A stretch of DNA of 12,414 nt from Calditrichia bacterium (GTDB lineage Bacteria > Calditrichota > Calditrichia > RBG-13-44-9): positions 1 to 12,414 of the forward strand of contig JALXCH010000523.1 in NCBI GenBank assembly GCA_026991005.1, read 5' to 3'. The notes beneath the pieces are model-generated. The model did not search any database. It was not told where the DNA came from and saw nothing but the letters and a program-made list of their open reading frames with translations. Shown here piece after piece: positions 6,603-12,414 of this stretch (position 1 is its first letter; every line of letters begins with the position of its first letter). The position numbers and the translations under genes are program-made.

Positions 6603-7973
6603 ATGAACATACGGATTCGATTTTGGGGATTGTTGGTGTTGTGGGGGATTTTCTCCGGGAGCCTTCTATCGCAGAATACTCCTGCTGTGTTGAAGAATGC
6701 TACTAATCATGCTGCGATTCGTAACCAGACCATATTTCCCAATTTGTACGGGCAGGAATTAATTGATAGTCTGGTAGCCCATTACAAGCCCGCGACGGTT
6801 CTCTCGTACGATGATGCCCGGGATACCTTGTTTGGGGTCATCTACAATGTTAACTACAGTGTGCGGGCAGTGTACACCGGATACACCATTTATCTGAATC
6901 CTAATCAGGATCCCAGCGATGCAGCTTATGCCCAGGATGTAAATACAGAGCACACCTGGCCGCAAAGTAAGGGCGCTACCGGGATGGCCCGCAGCGATAT
7001 GCACCACCTATGTCCCACCCGGGTAAATGTAAATAGCGACCGCGGGAATGACCCGTTCGCTGAAATTCCCGATAGCGATACCGACCGCTGGTATCGACTT
7101 ACCGAGGTGCGTTCCACCATTCCCACTCAACATATCGATGAATACAGCGAAAAGGATTTCGACGCCTCCCAGTTTGAGCCGCGGGAAGACCACAAAGGGA
7201 ATGTAGCGCGGGCAATGTTTTATTTTTACACCATGTACAAAGCTCAGGCCGATGCCGCCGATCCCAACTTCTTCCCTCTGCAAAAAAACACCCTGCGCAG
7301 CTGGCATCATCTCGACCCGGCAGATAGTCTGGAAATTGTGCGTACCCAGCTTATTGCCAACTACCAGGATGGAAAACCCAATCCGTTTGTGCTGGATTCC
7401 ACCCTGGTGGATCGAGCATATTTTACCACTTCGCCCCCGGGAAACGTGCAGCCCGGCGACCTGGTGATTTCCGAATTTATGGCCAATCCCAGCACTGTTT
7501 CCGATTTCTACGGCGAATATGTGGAATTTTACAACACCACCGATACCCCTATCGACATCAATGGATTTACTCTGGAAGATGATGACGGGCAGGCTCATAC
7601 CATCGATAATGGTGGGTCTTTGCTGGTAGCTCCTCACGATTTTATTGTTCTGGGATTAAATGGAGATTCCACCCAGAACGGAGGGTACCATGCCGATTAT
7701 GTGTACACGGATTACTATTTGTCCAACAGCGCAGATGAGATTGTACTAAAGCAGGGGAGTACGGAAATCGCCCGCTTGAATTACAGCGATGACGACCCCT
7801 TTGGACCCGGAGTGGCGCTGGAGCTGAAAGAGATGTCTCTGGCGGTAAATGGGGTTACTCAGCAATCCGATTACACCGCCGCTACTACCGTGTTTGGAGC
7901 CGGGGACAAAGGCTCTCCCGGAAGTGCCGGGAATACGCTTGGGACAGGAAATGAGGTTTTTACTCAACTTTAG
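6603..7973 (+). CDS. Secreted endonuclease I-family nuclease with lamin-tail domain (N-terminal part, ends at in-frame TAG)
   Basis: Residues 1-24 are a signal peptide (MNIRIR, hydrophobic core, SLLSQ). Residues 45-255 match the endonuclease I family: NTEHTWPQSKG (114-124) with the catalytic-type Glu-His pair, SDMHHLCP (131-138), NSDRGNDPF (144-152) and HKGNVARAMFYFYT (197-210). The family cuts DNA, sometimes RNA, with a divalent metal and acts outside the cytoplasm. Residues 285-430 are a lamin-tail (LTD) domain, beginning GDLVISEFMANP with EYVEFYNTTDTPIDINGFTL, a beta-sandwich common in secreted nucleases. The frame stops at TAG (7971-7973) but continues open and in phase for 217 codons encoding the rest of a typical secreted architecture, so this is most likely the front of one 674-codon gene. 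ATG 6603 has only a weak GGA upstream; a nearby ATG at 6596 is out of frame. Function of the truncated form could persist, since the nuclease domain is intact. Confidence 0.85.
   Translation: MNIRIRFWGLLVLWGIFSGSLLSQNTPAVLKNATNHAAIRNQTIFPNLYGQELIDSLVAHYKPATVLSYDDARDTLFGVIYNVNYSVRAVYTGYTIYLNPNQDPSDAAYAQDVNTEHTWPQSKGATGMARSDMHHLCPTRVNVNSDRGNDPFAEIPDSDTDRWYRLTEVRSTIPTQHIDEYSEKDFDASQFEPREDHKGNVARAMFYFYTMYKAQADAADPNFFPLQKNTLRSWHHLDPADSLEIVRTQLIANYQDGKPNPFVLDSTLVDRAYFTTSPPGNVQPGDLVISEFMANPSTVSDFYGEYVEFYNTTDTPIDINGFTLEDDDGQAHTIDNGGSLLVAPHDFIVLGLNGDSTQNGGYHADYVYTDYYLSNSADEIVLKQGSTEIARLNYSDDDPFGPGVALELKEMSLAVNGVTQQSDYTAATTVFGAGDKGSPGSAGNTLGTGNEVFTQL
7971..7973 (+). other. In-frame amber (TAG) codon splitting the nuclease gene
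   Basis: The codons before (FTQL) and after (VILEGLYS) read like one continuous beta-strand. A single C-to-T change from CAG (Gln) would explain the stop. The next start candidate, GTG at 7974, has no ribosome site at a usable distance. leuS in this window ends with TAG as a normal stop, which argues against genome-wide UAG reassignment. Confidence 0.8.
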
Positions 7974-8627
7974 GTGATATTGGAAGGTCTTTATTCGGTG
8001 AGTGGTGATTCCATGATCACCTATCTATCCGACCATCAGAAACTCCCTACCGCACAACCCTTTCAGCAATCCCCCTGGAATTACAACGGGAATGAATCCG
8101 TAACGCAATTCCCTACCGGTATAGTGGATTGGCTTTTGCTGGAACTGCGTTCCGGTACCACCTCCGATACCCGATTGGCCCGCCGGGCAGTGTTATTAAC
8201 CTGCACCGGGGTGGCGGTGGATACCAATGGCTCCGAAGCGATTCGCTTTCCGGGAGTTTCTTCCGGCAACTACTACCTGGTGGTATGGCACCGAAATCAT
8301 ATTAATGTGATGACCGCCACTTCTTACACCTTCCGGAATTGGGACGAAGCGACAGTGGATTTTACCACCGCCCAGAGCAGTGCTTATTCCGATACCCAAT
8401 CCGCATTACGTGATTTTGGGAATGGAAAATTCGGGATGTTTGCAGGGGATGCTAACTCCGACGGAAGCATCAACAATGCCGATATTTCCGATGTCTGGCT
8501 ATTGCAAAACGGGAAAACCTGGGAGTATAGCAAATTTGGCGATTTCAATATGGATGGTGCTATCGATGCGCTGGATTTCAATCTATTTCTGGAACCCCAT
8601 CAGGGGGTGGAAACTCAAGTACCTTGA
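7974..8627 (+). pseudogene. C-terminal part of the secreted nuclease: strand-rich domain plus dockerin-like tail
   Basis: These 217 codons are in phase with the frame at 6603-7973 and have no start site of their own, so I treat them as the severed 3' part of that gene. Residues 1-130 (counted from 7974) are a beta-rich domain, ILEGLYS, SPWNYNGNES, GIVDWLLLELRSG and SGNYYLVVWHRNH, of a type seen near the C-termini of secreted proteins in FCB-group bacteria. Residues 157-205 are two dockerin/EF-hand-like calcium loops: GDANSDGSINNADI (158-171) and GDFNMDGAIDALDF (189-202). The end, VETQVP, resembles the conserved QVP tail of such domains. These tails are thought to serve calcium binding, anchoring or sorting. 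Codon usage and composition match the upstream part and no second disruption is visible, so the stop is recent, leaky, or a sequencing error. The gene ends in TGA. Confidence 0.7.
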
Positions 8628-8757
8628 AAAGGACTGAGAGATTGGAAAATTGTTTCTTTATTGCTCGGTGAATTACGAACCTCGGAAGTGAATGAGTTCT
8701 TGCAACAGTTACAAAGTTTTACGAATCACAATGGATTACGTTCAAAAAATATTTAAA

Positions 8758-8767
8758 TTACCGGTAA
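8758..8767. promoter_or_regulatory. Perfect palindrome TTACCGGTAA upstream of the ferritin-like gene
   Basis: A 10-base self-complementary site lies 37 bases before the ferritin-like start, next to a second palindrome ATTTAAAT (8751-8758). Position suits an operator, but it does not match a consensus I know (it is not Fur- or PerR-like). No clear -35/-10 pair is seen in 8628-8804. Confidence 0.25.
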
Positions 8768-8791
8768 GGATCTACAAATAAGATGAACAAT

Positions 8792-8796
8792 GGAGG
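8792..8796 (+). promoter_or_regulatory. Ribosome binding site GGAGG that sets the ferritin-like start at 8805
   Basis: GGAGG is 8 bases before ATG 8805. The upstream in-frame ATG at 8790 would overlap this site and has no ribosome site of its own, so 8805 is preferred. Confidence 0.8.
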
Positions 8797-8804
8797 TTGT
8801 GATT

Positions 8805-9224
8805 ATGGCCAGTCAAAAGTTAATGGATTTGATGAATCAAGCAATTGCCAGAGAAATACAGGTGTCCATTCAATACTTCTGGCAGCATGTGCTCTGGAAG
8901 GGTGTAAAGGGATTCGCGGTGAAGGATGAATTCAAGAGGATTGCTATTGTGGAGATGAAGCATGCGGAAGTTATTGCAGAACGGTTAGCGTATCTGGGAG
9001 GGGAACCAACCACCCAGTCTAAACCGATTCATGTGGGGAAAAATTTGAAAGAGATGCTGGAGTATGATAAAGAAGCTGAGGAAGAAGCAATCGAACTGTA
9101 CAAAGAGATTATTGAAGTAGCCCAGCAGGAAGGGGATATTACCACCGCTGGTTTATTCAGAAAAATTTTAGCAGAGGAGGAAGAACACCACGACACATTC
9201 CTGGGATTGTTGGAAGATTTTTAA
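8805..9224 (+). CDS. Short bacterioferritin-like diiron protein (four-helix bundle)
   Basis: The 139-residue protein begins MASQKLMDLMNQAIAREIQ and shows the complete bacterioferritin-type diiron set, shifted by one from E. coli Bfr numbering: Glu17, Glu50 and His53 (EMKH), Glu93 and Glu126/His129 (EEEEHHD). Such proteins oxidise Fe(II) with oxygen or peroxide and store or detoxify iron in the cytoplasm. Met51 sits where Bfr has its haem-ligating Met52, so haem binding at a dimer interface is possible. It ends soon after the fourth helix (GLLEDF), about 20 residues shorter than typical Bfr, so the small fifth helix that lines the cage pore is absent; it may form a different assembly or act as a rubrerythrin-like or Dps-like oxidase. 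The start is fixed by GGAGG. It has its own terminator and no ferredoxin (Bfd) partner next to it, so it is likely monocistronic. Confidence 0.88.
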   Translation: MASQKLMDLMNQAIAREIQVSIQYFWQHVLWKGVKGFAVKDEFKRIAIVEMKHAEVIAERLAYLGGEPTTQSKPIHVGKNLKEMLEYDKEAEEEAIELYKEIIEVAQQEGDITTAGLFRKILAEEEEHHDTFLGLLEDF

Positions 9225-9290
9225 AACAATCCGGGAATCCTTGAATGGGGTTCACCTCAGCCAGAATGGCATTCATTTATTGTTAACAAG

Positions 9291-9327
9291 GAAGGCACGT
9301 GTAGGAGTAATCGTGCCTTTCTTTTTT
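9291..9327 (+). terminator. Intrinsic terminator of the ferritin-like gene
   Basis: AAGGCACG (9292-9299) pairs with CGTGCCTT (9312-9319) around a 12-base loop, followed by a T-run (TCTTTTTT, 9320-9327). It lies 67 bases after the stop codon and separates this unit from the tRNA promoter. Confidence 0.9.
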
Positions 9328-9347
9328 CATAAATTCTTGCAAACCAC

Positions 9348-9376
9348 TTGATATTTTTAAACTTCTTTCCTATATT
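9348..9376 (+). promoter_or_regulatory. Sigma70-type promoter for tRNA-Pro and probably leuS
   Basis: TTGATA (9348-9353) and TATATT (9371-9376) are exactly 17 bases apart, each matching the consensus in five of six positions. The expected start point falls about 8-10 bases before the tRNA 5' end, as usual for tRNA genes. No separate promoter fits in the 61 bases between the tRNA and leuS. Confidence 0.85.
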
Positions 9377-9391
9377 TTGCCACGAAATTTA

Positions 9392-9469
<78 letters not shown>

Positions 9470-9476
9470 GATTTTG

Positions 9477-9497
9477 CCCACTGGAATATCCAGTGGG
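9477..9497 (+). other. Perfect 9-bp hairpin between tRNA-Pro and leuS
   Basis: CCCACTGGA (9477-9485) pairs exactly with TCCAGTGGG (9489-9497) around a 3-base ATA loop, 7 bases after the tRNA CCA. Only TTC follows, so it is a poor terminator by U-run. It could be a partial terminator, or a processing or stabilising element that defines the 5' end of leuS mRNA after tRNA cleavage. Confidence 0.6.
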
Positions 9498-9518
9498 TTC
9501 ATCGTATCAGGCCATACC

Positions 9519-9525
9519 GGAGGAG
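9519..9525 (+). promoter_or_regulatory. Strong ribosome binding site GGAGGAG that sets the leuS start
   Basis: It is 5 bases before ATG 9531. The frame is open back to a TTG at 9474 inside the tRNA-leuS hairpin region, but the extra 19 residues do not belong to LeuRS, whose N-terminus is MGYDFKTIEKKWQKRWEE. Confidence 0.9.
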
Positions 9526-9530
9526 ACGCT

Positions 9531-12002
9531 ATGGGTTACGATTTCAAAACCATCGAGAAAAAATGGCAAAAACGCTGGGAAGAAACCAAACTCTACCGCA
9601 CCGATCTTTCCAAAACCGACAAGAAATGCTATACGCTGGTTATGTTCAGCTATCCTTCCTCGGATAAATTGCATCTGGGGCACTGGTTTAATTATGGCCC
9701 CACCGATACCTGGGCACGCTATCGACGGATGCGCGGCTACAACGTGTTCGAACCGATGGGATTCGATTCCTTTGGGCTTCCGGCAGAGAACTACGCCATT
9801 AAAACCGGCGGACATCCCCAGGACATTACCGAAGAAAATATTTCCTACATCCGCCAGCAGCTTAAAGCCATCGGTGCCATGTACGATTGGGAAAAGGAAG
9901 TAATTACCAGCCGTCCCGAATATTATAAATGGACGCAATGGGTATTTTTACAGCTCTACAAAGCGGGTCTGGCCTATCGTGCCAATGCCATGGTAAACTG
10001 GTGTCCTTCCTGTAATACCGTACTGGCAAACGAACAGGTAACCTCTGAGGGAACCTGCGAACGTTGCCATACTCCCATCACCAAAAAGAATTTAACCCAG
10101 TGGTTTTTCAAGATTACCGATTATGCCGAGCGCCTGTTGGAGGGATTGGAGAAAATCGATTGGCCTGCGCGCACTAAAACCATGCAGCGCAACTGGATCG
10201 GAAAAAGCGTGGGTGTGGAAATTGATTTCCCGCTGGATAATGGCGACGGGGAAAAAATTACCGTTTTCACCACCCGACCGGATACGCTGTTTGGGGTGAC
10301 CTACATGGTGTTAGCACCGGAGCATCCGCTGGTGGAGAAAATTACCACGCCATCCCAGAAGCAAGCCGTTCAGGAATATGTAGAAAAAACCCTGCGCGAG
10401 AGCGAAATTGAACGTACCTCCACCGTACGGGAAAAGACCGGGGTGTTTACCGGAGCTTTTGCCATCAATCCCGTGAATGGGGAGCGGGTGCCTATCTGGA
10501 TTGCGGACTACGTATTGTTAACCTATGGTACCGGTGCCGTTATGGCAGTGCCCGCCCATGATGAGCGCGATTTTGAATTTGCAACCAAGTACGAATTGCC
10601 CATTCGGAAGGTGATTCTGGAACCAGGTACACGCGAAGACGCCCCGTTAACACAAGCTTATGTGGAGCACGGAACCATGATTAACTCCGGTCCCTTTACC
10701 GGAATGAATTCGAAAGAAGGCAAAGAAAAGATTGCTGATTGGCTGGAGGAGAAGGGCATTGGTCGGCGCAAAGTTAACTATAAATTACGGGATTGGTTAA
10801 TTTCCCGCCAGCGTTATTGGGGAGCACCTATTCCCATTGTCTATTGCGATAAATGTGGCGAGGTTCCGGTTCCTTTGGAGCAATTGCCGGTGAAGTTACC
10901 CTACGATGTCGATTTCCGTCCCACGGGCGAATCGCCGCTGCGCTACCACGAGGAGTTTAAACACACCACCTGTCCCAAATGCGGCGGTCCTGCAATGCGG
11001 GAGGTGGATACCATGGATACTTTTGTGGATTCCTCCTGGTACTTCCTGCGCTATCTGTCGCCGCATCTGGATGATAAACCATTCGATTCCGAATTAGCCA
11101 ACGCCTGGTGCCCCGTGGATATGTACGTAGGCGGTGCCGAACACGCTACCATGCATCTGCTTTATGCCCGGTTTATTAACATGGTGTTGCACGATCTGGG
11201 TCATATTAATTTTGAAGAGCCGTTTCAGGCCCTGCGCCATCAGGGAATTATTAAAGGTCCGGATGGCATGCGCATGAGCAAATCCCGGGGAAATGTGGTA
11301 AATCCCGAGGAATATCTGGAAAAATATGGTTCGGATGTCTTCCGCTGCTACCTCATGTTTGGTTTTGAATTCGAGAAAGGCGGTCCCTGGAGCGATGAAG
11401 GAATTGCGGCGCTGGATCGTTTCCTGAATCGCGTCTGGCGTCTGTTCGAAAAGTACCTCTGGGTATTTACCGAAGGGAATTCCCGCACGGAAATGGGGGA
11501 AGATGAACAGCGTTTGAATAAAATTTTGCACCGTTCCATCAAAGGGGCTACGGATGATATTGAGCGCTTCCATTTCAATACCGCCATTAGCCGCATTATG
11601 GAGCTGGTGAATGGTCTATACCGCTACACCGAAGGGCGCCCCTCGGAAGAAATTAATGCCTCCTTCCTGAAATCGGTTCTGGAAAATTTGATTCTGCTGC
11701 TGGCGCCATTTGCGCCACATCTGGCCGAAGAATTGTGGGAAAAGAGCGGGCATGCTTACAGCATATTTAATCAGTCCTGGCCGGAATATGATCCCGCAGC
11801 GATGGAAGAAGAGGTGGTTAGCTACGGAATTTTAATCAACGGGAAAGTGCGGGCCCAGATGAAAGTACCACGGGATTTATCCCGGGAAGAAGTGGAAAAA
11901 ATTGCTCTGGAAACAGGCCGCATTCCAGAATTGCTAAAAGGGAAAACCATTCGGAAAATCATTGTGGTTCCCGGGAGCGTGGTGAACATCGTGGCAAATT
12001 AG
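9531..12002 (+). CDS. leuS: Leucine-tRNA ligase (LeuRS)
   Basis: The 823-residue enzyme charges tRNA-Leu with leucine in the cytoplasm. It is a class I synthetase with HLGH (48-51, the HIGH motif) and RMSKS (581-585, the KMSKS loop). A zinc-type cysteine set C158/C161/C176/C179 lies in the first connective region, and a second, C439/C442/C481/C484, in the region before the catalytic fold resumes. The CP1 editing domain (about 225-415) keeps the Thr-rich TTRPDTLFGV (247-256) and AVPAHDERDFEF (339-350), whose Asp344 corresponds to the editing-site Asp that contacts the amino group of mischarged amino acid. So proofreading should be intact. The anticodon-binding helical domain (about 630-760) and C-terminal domain ending SVVNIVAN are complete. 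Length is in the usual bacterial range. The gene follows tRNA-Pro by 61 bases and ends with TAG. The next gene begins 30 bases later, suggesting an operon. Confidence 0.98.
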   Translation: MGYDFKTIEKKWQKRWEETKLYRTDLSKTDKKCYTLVMFSYPSSDKLHLGHWFNYGPTDTWARYRRMRGYNVFEPMGFDSFGLPAENYAIKTGGHPQDITEENISYIRQQLKAIGAMYDWEKEVITSRPEYYKWTQWVFLQLYKAGLAYRANAMVNWCPSCNTVLANEQVTSEGTCERCHTPITKKNLTQWFFKITDYAERLLEGLEKIDWPARTKTMQRNWIGKSVGVEIDFPLDNGDGEKITVFTTRPDTLFGVTYMVLAPEHPLVEKITTPSQKQAVQEYVEKTLRESEIERTSTVREKTGVFTGAFAINPVNGERVPIWIADYVLLTYGTGAVMAVPAHDERDFEFATKYELPIRKVILEPGTREDAPLTQAYVEHGTMINSGPFTGMNSKEGKEKIADWLEEKGIGRRKVNYKLRDWLISRQRYWGAPIPIVYCDKCGEVPVPLEQLPVKLPYDVDFRPTGESPLRYHEEFKHTTCPKCGGPAMREVDTMDTFVDSSWYFLRYLSPHLDDKPFDSELANAWCPVDMYVGGAEHATMHLLYARFINMVLHDLGHINFEEPFQALRHQGIIKGPDGMRMSKSRGNVVNPEEYLEKYGSDVFRCYLMFGFEFEKGGPWSDEGIAALDRFLNRVWRLFEKYLWVFTEGNSRTEMGEDEQRLNKILHRSIKGATDDIERFHFNTAISRIMELVNGLYRYTEGRPSEEINASFLKSVLENLILLLAPFAPHLAEELWEKSGHAYSIFNQSWPEYDPAAMEEEVVSYGILINGKVRAQMKVPRDLSREEVEKIALETGRIPELLKGKTIRKIIVVPGSVVNIVAN

Positions 12003-12032
12003 CATGTAGAAGCAAAACAAAGAAAACCGGAA

Positions 12033-12414
12033 ATGATTCGTTTATCTCACATTTTTCAAAATCCCCCGATGCAGGATTGGGTGCATCTGGGGATTTTTTT
12101 TGGTGGCATTTTTCTGTTCATTGCCATTGCAGAGGTGGTGCGCAAAGCACTACACTGGTCGCAGGAGGCTTCCCGTAAAGTTGTCCATGTGGCAGTGGGT
12201 CTGTTAATGTTGTTTACTCCACTGTATCTTTCCACATCTTTACCGCTTCTTCTCATGGCGGCCTTTTTTGTTTTATTCAATTGGGCAGTGCTGAAACTGA
12301 AATTGCTGCCGGGGATGAATCTGGAAACCGATAATCTGGGCACGGTGTACTATCCGTTTTCTTTTCTAATTTTAGTGCTGCTATTCTGGGATGGGTACAA
12401 AGTAGTGATTATGG
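12033..12414 (+). CDS. Dolichol/phytol kinase-like (polyprenol or diacylglycerol kinase family) membrane protein, 5' part
   Basis: 127 codons run off the right edge. Residues 15-35 form a first membrane helix (WVHLGIFFGGIFLFIAIAEV), followed by SRKVVHVAVGLLML (49-62), where the RKxxH signature opens the CTP-dependent dolichol kinase/phytol kinase/CDP-alcohol-related family. Further hydrophobic helices and LGTVYYPFSFLILV (104-117), a family motif (GTxYxPxS), follow. Members phosphorylate lipid alcohols such as phytol, undecaprenol or diacylglycerol in the membrane using CTP or another nucleotide; the substrate here cannot be told. The start at ATG 12033 has only a weak GGA, 30 bases after leuS. 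Oddly, a terminator-shaped hairpin (12058-12101) lies inside codons 9-23. A start after the hairpin would remove the first membrane helix, so I keep 12033, but the true start is uncertain. Confidence 0.75.
   Translation, partial: MIRLSHIFQNPPMQDWVHLGIFFGGIFLFIAIAEVVRKALHWSQEASRKVVHVAVGLLMLFTPLYLSTSLPLLLMAAFFVLFNWAVLKLKLLPGMNLETDNLGTVYYPFSFLILVLLFWDGYKVVIM
12058..12101 (+). terminator. Terminator-like hairpin with T8 tail downstream of leuS, inside the next CDS
   Basis: AAAATCCCC (12058-12066) pairs with GGGGATTTT (12089-12097). After one mismatch, GATGCA (12068-12073) pairs with TGCATC (12082-12087), loop 8 bases; eight Ts run from 12094 to 12101. This is the shape of an intrinsic terminator. 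It sits 56 bases after the leuS stop and 26 bases into the following ORF. Confidence 0.7.

Noticed and set aside
6440..6706. 88-codon plus-strand ORF across the nuclease start
   Set aside because: It overlaps the signal-peptide coding region in another frame, lacks a ribosome site and resembles nothing known.
7971..7973. Genome-wide UAG recoding (for example pyrrolysine)
   Set aside because: leuS uses TAG as its natural stop, no pyl genes are present in the window, and a secreted nuclease is not a typical recoded protein.
12000..12035. leuS and the kinase ORF are in the same frame with only TAG between, suggesting a readthrough fusion
   Set aside because: LeuRS ends at its normal C-terminus and the open linker is only ten codons, easily chance. 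UAG is most simply a true stop here.

Overview
The window reads as a stretch of chromosome from a free-living, Gram-negative-type heterotrophic bacterium. Secreted proteins carry Sec signal peptides, and one secreted nuclease combines an endonuclease I domain, a lamin-tail domain and a dockerin-like C-terminus ending in a QVP tail. That architecture is frequent in Calditrichota and related FCB-group bacteria. My best guess is Calditrichota or a neighbour, but this rests on protein style alone. No phage, plasmid, transposase, integrase or CRISPR array was seen.

Layout, left to right: (1) bases 1-707, minus strand: the 5' end of a secreted CBM48-containing, pullulanase-like starch enzyme running off the left edge. 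(2) 888-2102, plus: a CNNM/CBS/CorC-type membrane protein. (3) 2103-2599: a non-coding leader with inverted repeats. (4) 2600-3769, plus: a PLP-dependent transsulfuration-family enzyme, probably methionine gamma-lyase. (5) 3770-4443: a 674-base gene-free region with a 9-nt minisatellite and degenerate direct repeats. (6) 4444-4914, plus: a NifX/NafY-type small protein with a Gly-Arg-Met repeat loop. (7) 5080-6342, minus: an SDF-family (glutamate/aspartate type) symporter, converging on gene 6. (8) 6603-8627, plus: the secreted nuclease, interrupted by one in-frame TAG at 7971-7973. (9) 8805-9224, plus: a short bacterioferritin-like diiron protein with a clear terminator. (10) 9392-9469: tRNA-Pro(CGG) behind a good sigma70-type promoter, then leuS (9531-12002). 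(11) 12033 to the right edge: the start of a polyprenol/diacylglycerol (dolichol/phytol) kinase-like membrane protein.

Most genes look like single-gene transcription units. The exception is tRNA-Pro plus leuS (and perhaps the lipid kinase), which may share one promoter. No multi-gene novel system is evident. The most distinctive signals are the amber codon inside the nuclease gene, the terminator-shaped palindrome inside the first codons of the kinase gene, the GRGMG low-complexity loop in the NifX-like protein, and the repeat-rich gene-free block at 3770-4443.
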